From: Strigops habroptila
Lineage: Eukaryota > Chordata > Aves > Psittaciformes > Psittacidae
Direction: 5' to 3'
Assembly (NCBI RefSeq): GCF_004027225.2
Contig: NC_044279.2
Coordinates: 30,110,705 to 30,174,704 of the forward strand
DNA length: 64,000 bases
Positions within the stretch are counted from its first letter, which is position 1, and each line of letters starts with the position of its first letter. The notes beneath the pieces were generated by a model, which made no database searches, was not told the origin of the DNA, and saw only the letters and a program-made list of their open reading frames with translations. This document shows positions 25,171-36,994 of this stretch, one piece after another. The position numbers and the translations under genes were made by a program.

Positions 25171-27008
25171 TCAAAAACATAAGTGAAGCATCAGAATTAC
25201 TTGCCTTGTAATAAATACAAGATAAATCTGACACAGCATTGCTGATGTTATTAGTTTCAGTGTGTTATAAAAGATGCATTTGAGAACCCTGTACAGGGAA
25301 AATACCTAACTCATATAATTTTTCCACAATTATATCTGCCTCAAACCACAAATCATGTTCTTTACTCTTCCAAGTTTTTAATATTGGTTTATGTGTACTT
25401 CAGCTTCGTAGAGCTGTACAGATCACTTGAGCAAATATGACAGGCTTTGTTCCCTAGGACACTGCTATATTCACAGGAAGTTACAATATGCACTGATATT
25501 GCTAATTTACTTATACAAGAAATAACTGTGAAGAGATCGGTGTTACAGCTGTTCCTTCACATCTTTAATGCAACAAAATTGTAGAGGCTACTTTTTTTTT
25601 TCCTTTACAACAGAATAATCTCACAGTCACCATTTTGGGTACATGTTTACTTGCTGTTTTTTGAGATTTGAAATAGAGTAAAACCATCAAGCATGTTCAG
25701 AGGAAAAAAGCCTGTGTTCCTAGAATGTGTTAGGTCACTATTATAATTTCTGCATCTAATTTGTATATTTGTAATACCTAATTTGTATAATTTGCCTGGA
25801 AAAAAATTGTATGGCTTACAAAAATCAACCAAAGGATAGCTTTCATAATTTCATAGGGGAGTACTGCTGTGCAATGTAGTGTTTCTGTGGTCCTTAGGCT
25901 TCATGGCCAGCAAGTAAACAGGTTTATGATATTGTTAGAATGGACTGTGGTTCTCATGAGCTGTGACAGTTGTTATTTTATAGGACTTAAGTCAGTGTGA
26001 AGTGCAGTCGACCACCTACTGGAAATGGTACATACAGGCATAAATAATGTGTATCCATGATTCCTTCAGTGTATAAAGGCAATAATGTAGTCGTATTCCC
26101 TCTTTCAAATGCACTCTCCCTGGCACATCGAGACTGCTTATTGGGCAGCTGTGATTCTCTGTGACAAACTGCCCATTCTCCATGCTTGCCCATTCTTTAT
26201 GGCATGATCCACCCTTTTTCAAACATACAGTCTTGTTATATTTGAAGTTTTTCCCATCCACATCCTTTTTAATACACAGACTAATTGAATCACTGGTAAA
26301 TCCACAGATGTGAAAATAACCACCTATGTCTTCTCCATTAAAGATCCACACATCATAAAGATATATTACTATCAACATAAAAAAGGGGGTAGTTCCTTAT
26401 CCACCTTCACCACAACAGAAGAAAGGTGTTTCGATAGAAGCATGGCATATGCAGGATGTGTTTGTAATACAGCCAAAAACATTACCTGATGCTACATGTT
26501 AATTTGACACTGATTCAGGAGAAAGGACTTGATTGAGTGGAGTCAGAATAACCTCATGACAAGGGTACAACATCAGGAGTCAAGAAACCTGGCCTCTCCT
26601 TGTGGCTCTATCTCAGATTATTTATGTAATCATGGGTAACCCAAGGTCAGGGCTCAACCGCATGACTGAATTATGAGCATCTAATAAGTTACTGTAAGTC
26701 CAAGCAGCGATAACTCACAATAACTACTTGCATTCTCATAGCCAGTGAAGGACATGCAAGTTGATCCAAATACCTTGTATCTGGGCAGACGTAAAACAGC
26801 ACTTAGAAACAGTTAATAAAAATCAGCTGACAAGGGGATAACTTCATTAAGTGCCATATCTTGCTTTTGTTAGGTGCCAGTAAGCTGAAATAATCAGCAA
26901 GTGTAAAGCTACCTATGGAAGTCTGAGTGTTCCAGCTCCTTCCTTCCATTATCTCCTACTGATCCTTCTTAATTTTTATATTTTTAAATTTGTTTTTTAA
27001 TTTTGTAC
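25171..27008. other. intergenic, no gene recognised
   Basis: Includes a 120-codon open frame on the minus strand (26016-26378) with no recognised domain and no splice or promoter support. Nothing else stands out. Confidence 0.6.
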
Positions 27009-27107
27009 CTGGTCTAGAGGAAGGTGTCCCTGCCCGTGGGGGGGAGAGAAAGGGGGGTGACACTGTATGATCTTTAAGGTCCTTTGCAACTCAAACCATT
27101 CTATGAT
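27009..27107 (+). mobile_element. CR1 LINE 3' tail fragment
   Basis: The sequence reads ctggtctagaggaaggtgtccctgccc-type, then tgatctttaaggtcctttgcaac, ending ccattctatgatg. This is the characteristic CR1 3' terminus. Only about 100 bp is present, and a G-run (27039-27043, 27052-27057) has expanded in the middle. Confidence 0.9.
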
Positions 27108-30100
27108 GTATCATGTGTTGAAAGTTCCGTTTCCCTCAACACAGAAGAAATGTTGTAAGAGAGAACAAGTTACCCTGCCCAAGTTAGTCTACACACTCAC
27201 CAAGGTAGGGGGCTTTGGTTTTGTTTTGGGGGGGTGAGGGTTAGTTTTTGGTTTTAAACTTCAAGGTCATCATGCAAAGCGCTGATAAGATGGAAATTCA
27301 TTCTGACAGGTCAATTTTTAATTATTTTTTTTTCTAAAACACTTGTAGGTTAAATTTATATCAGCAGATTTTATGCAACATATCATCTGTCAGCACCTGT
27401 CTCTCTTTATGCAAGATTGGGTATCAATTTGTCCTTCCACAGACAGAATAGAAGCAGAAAACCCGTATAAAACCCCATGCTGTGCACTTGGCACATATGG
27501 GGAAATAGAGACAGGAGGAAATAAGGTTGCACTGAAATGGTTTGTACCATTCCAAAAAATGGCATTGGGTTGCAAAATCTGTTTCGTATGCAGGGTCTAA
27601 AATGAATTGACAGGGCCTTGCAAAGCACATAGAAACATAGTAACTATAGACATTGCCAAATGGGAAAAGCAGAACTGGAGCAGAGTAGAGGCCTGATACC
27701 AACAGGAGAAAAGGGAGGGAGTGTAAGAGGTGTGTAAGAAGAGGAGGAAACAATGCGTGTTTCTTGATTTTAATAACACGTCTACCAACAGCCAAAAGTT
27801 CTGCATTCAGCTGCTGGTGGAAGCAAGCTGTATGCATATATGCTCCACCTGCACAGGTAATGGTCTCATTTATTTGTGTACAAGTGATAACATCTGTATG
27901 CTGATCCCAGCAGCACACAAGCACTCCCCCTGCCCTGCCTCCCCACCTGTCTCCAAGTCTGAGCTATCAAAAGGTAGAAGAACCATCAGCCCAAGCATGT
28001 GTTAGCTTGTCTGACCAGCCTAAGACTCATATTATGTCAAAACAACGTTCATGTCAGCAATTTACATATTAAAGCAGAAAGACTGAATGACAGTAATTGT
28101 TTGGATTCAGTAAGGAATTTGGGTGGAAGAGAATCTTCCTCAGCTGGAAGTCTGAATGCTCAGCATTACAATCAGGGCATTTCAATGGGTTCCCCTACTT
28201 CAGCCAGGTGGAGTCTGGTGAGCACTGCCCCAGGACAGGCACTTCGGCTCCACTTTGAGTTCTCTTAAGCACCGCTATTGTTGCACAGCAGAAGAGAAAT
28301 GCATGTTACTCCTGCCCTGCGGGCATGATATACAACTTTTCATCAGATCACTACCCAAAATCCTGCATATTCAAGGCTAAAAATCTTGCAACGGCCAGGT
28401 GTTAAAGCGAAATGGATTAAAGTCAAGTGGGACCCCTCATACAAGGCTCGCTTTCTCTTTCCTGTTTCATATTTAGCTCGTTCACTTCCGTGTCAGTGGG
28501 AGATGAATCACAGATGATGGCAGTATCATCACCAAGTAACCACTCAAAATGTATTCTCTCTCATGTCTAGATAAAATTCTAGTCACAAGTGGTGCCTAGC
28601 AAAAGGGTTTGATGTGAAACTGGAAACTGCACTTTCAGAAGACAGCAACACAGGCATAGGCCCAGGGTCAGCGGATTACTCAATATTCTGCGCTTCTGGA
28701 GCAGGCTGACCTCATCCACCCTCAGTAGCAGATGTTCCAGGCTCTGAAACAATACCCTACCCTCCACACCCCAGATCAGGCTAAAGACACTATCCTGCAG
28801 CTCATCTGTACTCCGCAGCACATCTGTAATATCCCTGAAATCACACCAGAACTCATATCTCTATACATTGTCTGCCCCACAGATCATATTATTAAAACCA
28901 TGCTCTGTTTTTCATTGCAGGAAATTCATGTTTTGGCAGACAAACTACACCACCAGTGGTTATGTCACCTGGATCTTCCACAGTTCCTGGTCTTTCTCTG
29001 GAGCAAGCCCAAGTCACCACCACCACCACACGCTCCCTAGCCAGGTAGCCTTACCTGGAGAAAAGGGTCCCATGAATACCTCGCCTAGGTCTCGATCAGC
29101 AGTTGAAACAGAAACACTTATTTTCATCCTGACTACTTCCTGGAGAAATCCCAGGCTAGAGGTTGCCATCCTCATGCAGCAAGGGGTGCTGTGAGGCGTA
29201 AAAACCTGGTTGAACCATCACAACAGAGCAACCACTGCAAACATTACTTCCTCCAGTTCCTCTACAGTCAGCCTGTAACTGTCTCCGCTTGTGCTTCTGG
29301 CTTCCAGATGTATGCTACCCACAACTCTTCTGCTTAGGACTTGGAGTAGGCAGCTCTGAGGTCAGGCTTGCACTCCCACAGACACTGGCACCACTGATCA
29401 GGGTTACTGTCAGCACCCCTTCCTTGCTGCCTGTGGCTGGAGAACAGGCATCAGCAAAGGCAGGTCAGGCACCTCCCTCTTTCTGCTCATGGATACTTTT
29501 GAGAAGTGCCAGGTTTTTTGCCAGCCTTGAGAAATACACAACTCAGACCCTCAACAGATCTGCAGCACAGGTCAAAATAAATAAAAACCCCAGCCCTCAC
29601 ATCTTCCCCCCCAAAAAACCAACACAAAACCAAAACCTATGAGTATATATGTTGATATCAGGTGTACATTCATTCCTTGGTGGACTTTCCCAGAACAACT
29701 GCTTGGATAAGATGGTTCACCACCTCCAGCTATTGCCTCCAAGTCTCAGTAGAATACTGCAGCCGCCCCAAGGGACCTCAGCTCCACGACAGCACCTTTT
29801 GGTGTGACTGCAACCACAGTAGGAACAACATAAGCAGTAATATTCATTTCAATGTTACCGTAGCTCTTAAAATGAATGCTGTTGAATCAAACGCCACTGC
29901 TTAACAGATAACAAGCCCATATAAAAAGTCATTTTCCACTGTGCCTAAACTTTGGAGTACATTACTGCAAAACAGTTTCTGGTTTTTTTTTAAGCAAACT
30001 GGAATCAAGGATGAGTTGCAGCCTTAACCTAGGACTGATTCAGGCTCATGCTGGTAGTGACTGATATCACAACAGATAAGTGTCCTCTACAAAGCTGGTC

Positions 30101-31570
30101 TCTCTGTCTAGTCTCTGAAGCAGCAGGTGCCCATACTACAGAAAGCAGCTGCAGGACTGTGTGAATCACTGCCTCAGGGCAGACTGGTTGGGCCCAATCA
30201 CATCAGCCACCAGAGCCAAATGATCCCCTGAACAGCATTTTATTCTGAACTGGGCCCCGTACACAGCACAGCCGAGGTATTCCACACATGACTTTTGGTT
30301 CAAGTCCAACAGACACCTCTGTGGTGAGTTTTCAATTTATAAATAATGAAAAAACTCAAACCACACACCTCAGCATAAAAATACAGCACAGATCTCCCAT
30401 TGTCTCCAACACATTTAGTCCTCAAAAACCTGTTTTTTGCATTGTTAAATGGCAGGTTAGTCAAGGTTCCAGGGAAGACTGTTCTGATGAGAAATGGCCC
30501 AATGAGACATATGGAACCCCGAAACTTCCATACCCTTCAACTTCTAAGGGCTAGATCCAGAAAAAAAGAACATTCAAGCACGGTCTTGCAGTCAGCTTAC
30601 AAGCCAACACAACAGCGTTCTAACCTCAGCTTCAGAACCTACACTCCAGCGGCAATCCAGGCCAGTTAGCACTGGCCATCCTGCTCTCCCGAATCTCAGC
30701 CGAGCAGTCAGAGCATAGGCAGAGACCCAGCAGCTGAAGGCTTTCAGTTCTCCCCGCCATTGCCTTGCAGAAAAACTACCTTTTGCACAGGTTCTTTTAC
30801 CTGCTTGGCTTACAGGCGTAATGCCTGAACTGAATGAATGACTGAATGAACCCCTGAAAGAACCCGTTCCCAACATCCCTAAAAAAAAAAAAAAACCAAA
30901 AACCAGAAACAGGTAAAATTAAGCCAGCTTCTTTGAACCCTGCTCCCTTCTCCCTGCAAATCCCCTTAGCTCATTCAGGGAAGATGTAGTGGTCAAAATG
31001 TTCCACAAGACACAAGTGCCACATAACCCACCTGAATTTGGTTTCAATCTAGGTCTTGAAGGAAAAAAAATAAAAGAAAAAAGACATCACACACAAACAA
31101 TTCTCACATTTAATGTAATGGCACCCTAATTACATTTACAGTACTTCATCTCCACTAGCTACTGTGTTTCAAAAGTATAATGGGAAAAAAACCAAACATG
31201 AAAAAGCACTGGGGTTTTTGGTAAAGTTTTAGAAACTCAACCATTTGGAGTTACATATGCATAAATGCCTTTCAACAAATGGCTAAGAATTGTATTTTTC
31301 ACCCTCACACTACAAAAAATAATAGGTTTTCCTGGATCTTTTCACAAGATTTGGAGACCAAAGATGGCACTTAAGAAGCTTCATAAGTCAGGGGTGTCAT
31401 AGGGTTATGTCAGGGCTTCCGCTGGAGAGCCTGCCATGAAGCAAACCCTATAAATAGGCGAAGAATGTGCAAGAGCTCTGAATAAGTGAGAAGCACAGCA
31501 TGCTTTGCCAGCCTGTGCTCTGACGGCTGTGGAACTGAAGGCTGATGGCTGAGGAAAGCCTGCCTGAACT
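27108..31570. other. intergenic, no gene recognised
   Basis: Slightly more GC-rich from 28.6 to 30.8 kb, but no exon was recognised. The longest frame is 166 codons on the minus strand (27424-27924), without family resemblance. A short (GAAT)n patch (30829-30850) is followed by a 14-A run at about 30881. Confidence 0.6.
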
Positions 31571-32006
31571 TATAGAATCATAGAATAGTTTGAGTTGGAA
31601 GGGACCTTCAAAGGTCATCTAGTCTAACACTCCTGGAATGAGCAGGGACATCTTCAACTAGATCAGGTTGCCCAGAATCACATCCAGCCTGGCCTTGAAT
31701 GTCTCCAGGGATGGTGCATCCACCACCTCTCTGGGCAACCTATTCCAGTATTTTACCACGCTCACTGTAAAGAATTCTTATTTCATGTCCAACCTGAATC
31801 TCCCCTCTTAGTTTAAAACCATCATCGCTCATCCTACTAGCAACAGGCCCTGCTAAAAAGTCTGCTACCATCTTTCTTACAGGCCCCTTTTAAGAACTGA
31901 AAGGCCACAATAAGGTCTCCAGGCTGAACCACCCCAGCCTGTCCTGAGCCTGTCCTCATTAGAGAGGTACTCCATCCCTCTGGTAATTTTTCTGGCCCTT
32001 CTCCAG
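31571..32006 (-). mobile_element. CR1 LINE 3' end, minus orientation
   Basis: The plus strand shows the complement of a CR1 3' end from its terminus inward: atagaatcatagaatagttt, gttggaagggacctt, ctagatcaggttgcccag, cctggccttgaatg, ctctctgggcaacctattcca, ccaggctgaaccaccccagcc. It extends about 435 bp and is moderately diverged. Because it lies about 1.9 kb past the likely DNAJB9 poly(A) site, it is probably outside that transcript. Confidence 0.95.
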
Positions 32007-33880
32007 CTAAAGCCTGTTCAAAGCATACCCGTCATAGAAAGTCACACAGACAGCCACACACCAGACTGCGACACTAGCAACAGGCTCTCCCCTTTGGATT
32101 TTACCTTGGATCAACCATCAAAAGCAGCAGAAAGGTCACTTGGGGAAGCCATGGGAATAATATGAAGTATTTATTGGTTTACCTATGACAAGAAATTCAG
32201 AGAACTAATATGGAAGCAGATAAAAATAGACTAGGTAGAAGTCTTTTCAAGGTACTATCCACTAAAAAACTAGCAACCCTATTGTTTTACTATCAGTTTC
32301 ATACTTTGACATCGAAGAATTATAGAAAACAAGTACACTTTGTATGAATAAAGTTTGGAACATCCTTAAAGAGGGGAAGCTAGCCTAGAAGCAGCAAAGG
32401 ACCCTTGATTTTCAACTAAAAGCTGAGCCTGAAAGACAGTGAACTCATACAGTCACTTAAAAGACTTAAATTTTAGGAGTGGCTGTGTTTCCTACAATTT
32501 ACAGTGCTCATTTTAGCTTTTATTCCTCTAATTAAGGATTACAGAACAGACTCAAGTTCATTAAGTGGAGAAAACTATGTCTGGAGAAGTCAGTGGGTTG
32601 GTTCTAGTAGGAATTTAAATATTCATTCTCTCATGCCTAAGAACTGCTTATTCTGCTGGTTTTTTTTTTTTTTTTCCCTTTAATTAAGAAAATGTTCACT
32701 AGATTAAGGCAGGCATTAATATTTTACGTTTGCATCCTACTTCTAGAGTTGCCTCCCACCTCTTACGTTCCAGCAGTCACCATCTCTAAAGGACATTCAT
32801 TAATACTCTTATATTTAATACTAAAGGCCACATCCTTCCAGAGTTTTACCAGCATGAACAATTCTCCTCAAATGCATACAGAAATGTCCATGTAAAAACA
32901 CTTGGTATTTGTGAAGGAAAGTAATTCAGAATACTAAGTTCTTAATTTGTTCACTTAGATGCCTATATGATAAGAATCAGGCAGATCATCTGATTCATGT
33001 ACAGGACTGATGGAGTATGTTAAAGAAAAAAATGCAGAAATCTACATGAATTACAACTTTTGGTTGAATCATATATTAATTATACAGAAGAAACTAAAAA
33101 TCTCTACTTACATCGAAAAAGGGTGGAAATAAACATGCTCACTCCAGCACTTTTCCCACTATAAGAATATTGCACATTCCGAAAACGTTGCACAAATTAC
33201 TGGCTTTTTATAAAGACCATATGAGGTATTAGTCTGTTAATAAATAAAGAAGAACATGGAAAAGGAAAAGCACTTAATATAATGCAACAATCCATTCCAA
33301 GTATTTAGTGAATGAAAACTGAACAAGCAATACTACGTACCCCTGGGGGAAGGTTACTTAGCAAATAGGCAGCTTTCAATATTCATCTGAGAAGTGAAGA
33401 GTTAAATCTCTTTTGGTAAAGATTTTAAGAACTCAAAGCCTATTTAAAACACTGCTGTTTAAAATGCTCATTTTGCTCATGCAATCAATCTGAAAGGCAA
33501 ATTCTTATTGCACAATTCTAAAGAGATGGTAGTATGTGGGTGACGACAATCTTATTAAGGGGAAGCAATTTACGATAGTAAGCCTGTACTAGCTAAGAAA
33601 TAAAACAGAACTTTTGGATTGACATTGGTTAAAATATTCAGAGGTTTTGTTGTTTGTTTTCTTTTTTAGTTTTAAATAGTTTAGACTGGTTATTCATCTC
33701 CATGGTGCTGAAACTGACGCACATTTAGTAGTGTCCCTATTAGCAGACTGCAGCACCATAAGACGTTAGGTAAGTACAATTAGAATTTTCACTTTTACTT
33801 TGTGTTCATGCTAAGAATTTACCTTTCAAATCACAGTGCTGAAAAATTCCTACTGACAGGTAATAAATCTGTCAATCTGA
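32007..33880. other. intergenic, 3' side of DNAJB9
   Basis: AT-rich and without a recognised gene. A longer DNAJB9 3' UTR reaching into this stretch cannot be excluded, because only one poly(A) signal was judged likely. Contains a T run at about 32660-32675. Confidence 0.5.
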
Positions 33881-34863
33881 ACACAATCTATTTTTTATTT
33901 AGACGCTTCCAGAAACACGAGAAATCTGTAGGCAAGCTTATCTTGTTTAAGTTCACGAAATCATGGAGGAGTATTTAAGTTCAATAAACTCAGCTACGGA
34001 AACTACATTGCACACATGGTAATGTAATAAGCATAAAACAAAGAGTGTTTTCGCTGCGCTCTTCCAAACCTGTTAGAGAGATATTTGTATGTTGGAAGGA
34101 AAGAAAAAAAAAAAAAAAAAGCCTTGTGTGCACATAAGCTTACATACATGAATATCCCTTAAATAAGTTTGGGGTTATTCAAATCCTAAGATCTTTCAGG
34201 CCAATGAAAGGCTATTTGGAAATAAAAGTTAATTCCTACATCACTCTCCTAGGTGAAGCACAATCTTAACATATTCTCTCTCTTGTTATTTTCCAACTTC
34301 AAAAAGTATTTTTTTCGTTAACACATTTGCAACGCTGGACAGAGTAGCAAAGACCCAGGTAAGTCATATTTCTGCTGCTATTTTGTGTAAATTATCTAAC
34401 TTGCACAGTAAGTCCTTATCAGGTAAAAATGGCAAGTGCAAACTTGGAAAGATGTGATAAAAAAAAAAAGCAGCACTTCAAAATTAAAGTATCTGTTCTG
34501 CTGCAATCCATGCACCAGTAACTTAAACAGTCCTGAACTGGCATATATGAAAAAATTATATTACATTTCTGAAATTAAAAATACATATCTTGTGTTGAAG
34601 TTCAAAGTTACAGAAAGTATTTACTAAACTGAAATCCATAGAATTTTCTCTCCCATGAGATTATTTCTCTCCCATTCCAATCAGTTACTGAGACATTTAC
34701 TTCCCAAATGCATGTTGTTTCTATTCTGAAGATTAGTTTCATCTACAATTTCTTTATAGCAGTTGTTTTTTAGAACAAACAGTTAAGATTTTTTTTCCAT
34801 GTTAGCACAAAATTAAGAAAGATCATGAAGATGTTGAAAGAAGAGATGAAAAGAAAGGAAACA
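33880..34863 (-). other. DNAJB9: DNAJB9 3' untranslated region (approximate end)
   Basis: Non-coding sequence after the TAG at 34866-34864. On the transcript strand it is AU-rich and contains a U run (complement of the A run at 34106-34121). The far end is set by the candidate AATAAA at 33899-33894 and is uncertain. Confidence 0.5.
33894..33899 (-). promoter_or_regulatory. DNAJB9: candidate DNAJB9 polyadenylation signal
   Basis: Minus-strand AATAAA about 965 nt after the stop codon, followed within 10-20 nt by a U/G-rich stretch (GATTGTGTTC). Other sites further down cannot be excluded. Confidence 0.4.
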
Positions 34864-36983
34864 CTATTGTCCTGAACAGTCTGTGTACGTGGTCACCATG
34901 TTTCCTCGTCTCTGAGTGACAGTCCTGCAGTGCTTGCTGGATCCGTGAAACCTGGAATCAGTTCGGACCGCGTGGCGGTGTGCATTTTCAAAGTCACTAA
35001 ATGAAAACATTTTTTCCATGTTCTCAAACACATCATCAAACAGTCCACCTCCAAAGGAGAACTCTTGGAAAGAACGTCTTTGCCGATTGTGAGCTTCCCG
35101 ATGACTTTGGAAGTGATTTTCAAAGTGCTTTTTTGACCGTGAGTTTTGACTAAAGAGGTCAAAGTCTTTGAACAGATCGTCAAAGTTGAAATTAAATGAC
35201 TGACGGAATGGGCTTCCATTATTCCCTTGTCCTCCATGACGGCCAAACTGATCATATTCTCTTCGTTTATTCTCATCTGATAATGTTTCATATGCTATTT
35301 CCATAAAAACAAAAACAACAAAAAAAAAAAAAAAAAAAAGAGGTTTATTTACATTCCCAATTAAAAAAAAAAGAAAAAAAGACTGAAGGAGAGAGGAGGA
35401 TGAGTTAAGAGCTCTACCCAACAAACGCCTGCTGCATTCCTACCACAGAAACACACTGCAGTGTCTGCAAAACTACTTGCCAGCCAGGAAGTTTTAGCTA
35501 CACTGTAGTTACAACTAACCAACAAGATAAACATCAAGGAGATAAAGGGAATTAATTTCCCCTATGTCCAAATTCTCACATTTTCAAAGTTCAACAATAA
35601 GTTTGTGATTAGATATACCTGAAACAGAACCAGGTTTCCAACCGATCTTTGGTCCAAAACTACAGCTATTGGTGTTCCATGGCAGAAACTGACAGGTAAT
35701 ATATCCATTCTGATAACATTAAGTATTTCAAATGCTCCCATTTTCTTATGTCGAAGGCTTGCAGTTACTCTATATATTTCAACAGTTACGTAAGAGTTCC
35801 CGGTTCCTCCTGTAATAGGTGCTAAAAGCTGCAGCAAATAACAAGACTGTTCCTCCCCTTTATCTTTCAAATAAGAGCTCTTCCAAAAGAACTCTTCTGC
35901 AGGCAAGACAGTAAAACCCAAAAAACTCTTATTAGCTTAGTCAGGAGTACTACATACACAGATGTATGTTATGAGAGAGTCTATGGGGAGCAGAAATGGG
36001 AACTTATCTCTCAGCAAGTCTTTTTCTAGTCTTGATTATTCGCTTCCACCATTGCATTTTATCACAGAACACTTACAAACGGTGTATTCCTAGGATCACA
36101 GGATAATTCAGGTTGGAAGTGACCTCAGAAGGTCTTGTCTCCAACCACTTGTTCAAAGTAAGGTCATTTATGAGATCAGACTTGGTTACTCAGGGCTTTA
36201 GCCACCTATGCCTGAAAAACCTCCAAGGCCAGAGACTACACAACCTCTCTAAGTAACCTGTTCCAACGCTGGCCTATCTTCAAGGTGAAAAAGTTTTTGC
36301 TTATAACCACTCTGAACCTCTTGCACCTGTTGTCTCTTGTGCTCCCACCATGAACTACTGAAGCACTCTGCTGCGTTTTTAAAAATAATCTCCCCATAGT
36401 TACTGGAAGGTTGCTACTAGGTCCCCCTGAAGCCCTAGCAATCCTGAGCTGGATCTTACTAGGCAGATCAAAAGACAAGAATTAACCTCCTAGAGCTACA
36501 GCTGTCCTACCACCAAGTAATTTTTGTGACTAGACACATAAGCCAAACAGCCTAAAAAACAGAAACAAATAAGCTGTGTAAAAGGCCTGCCTATGTGCAA
36601 AGTCACAGAAACAAATCAGATACCGATACTGGACGTTTGACAGCACAGAAGTAGAATTCAGAAAAACAACACTTTTTACCTCTTATTCAGCAAACCCAGA
36701 GTATATGTAAGTTACCACATTTGCTCACAGATGAAAGCTATTAAGACTAAGGTTAGCATATATTACCTTCAGCAATTTCTCTAAATTTTGCTTCTGCACC
36801 AGGACTCTTATTTTTGTCTGGGTGGTATTTCATAGCCAGCTTGTGAAACGCCTTCTTGATCTGGCGGTCAGATGCAGTTTTTGGAACTCCTAAGATATCA
36901 TAATAGCTCTCTGTAGCCAGTATTAATTCAGTTATCATCAAAATGCAGAGAGCAAACGTGAAGACAGACTGCGTAGTGGCCAT
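34864..36983 (-). CDS. DNAJB9: DNAJB9 (ERdj4/MDG1), ER-lumenal J-domain co-chaperone, two coding exons
   Basis: The coding sequence joins 36983-36767 and 35294-34864 on the minus strand (648 nt, 215 aa). Splicing is GAAG|GTAATA to ATAG|CATATG, rebuilding the codon for Ala73. Residues 1-23 are a hydrophobic signal peptide or anchor ([16 protein letters not shown] core). The J domain spans about 26-90, starting YYDILGVPK with the catalytic HPD at 54-56. A Phe-rich linker follows ([23 protein letters not shown]). The C-terminus carries [16 protein letters not shown] and ends TDCSGQ, apparently unchanged from the mammalian protein. Human DNAJB9 is 223 aa, so this one is 8 shorter, mainly in the linker after the J domain. 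The family stimulates BiP ATPase in the ER, aids ER-associated degradation and restrains IRE1. The start is in AGAAATGG, a strong context, 11 nt into exon 2. A non-coding first exon lies in the CpG island. Identification is very secure. Confidence 0.97.
35295..36766 (-). other. DNAJB9: DNAJB9 intron between coding exons
   Basis: 1,472 bp, GT...AG. A long T tract on the transcript strand (complement of the A runs at 35316-35338) lies 20-45 nt before the acceptor. The open frame continues about 130 nt upstream of the exon into the intron, but it contradicts the conserved J-domain splice and is not a real start. Confidence 0.85.
36088..36478 (-). mobile_element. CR1 LINE 3' end inside DNAJB9 intron
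   Basis: The complement of a CR1 3' end reads aggatcacaggataattcagg, ggttggaagtgacctcagaagg, atgagatcagacttggttactcaggg, aacctccaaggccagagactacac, ctctaagtaacctgttcca, ggtgaaaaagtttttgcttat. It is a different, older CR1 subtype than the 31.6-kb copy. It lies in the same orientation as DNAJB9 and does not disturb the splice sites. Confidence 0.92.
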
Positions 36984-36994
36984 TTCTCTAGTTC

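Noticed and set aside
26016-26378. 120-codon Cys-containing minus-strand frame, briefly considered as a secreted peptide gene
   Set aside because: No signal peptide of normal form, no regular cysteine spacing and no exon boundaries. Most likely chance.
27424-27924. 166-codon minus-strand open frame
   Set aside because: No family resemblance, no signal peptide at the start, no splice or promoter context. Overlapping shorter frames are open on both strands, so the region is simply stop-poor.
34864-35424. 186-codon single-exon reading of the DNAJB9 3' exon with an upstream Met
   Set aside because: The first 43 or so codons are intronic low-complexity sequence (Phe/Lys runs), and the conserved J domain requires splicing at 35294 to the exon at 36767.
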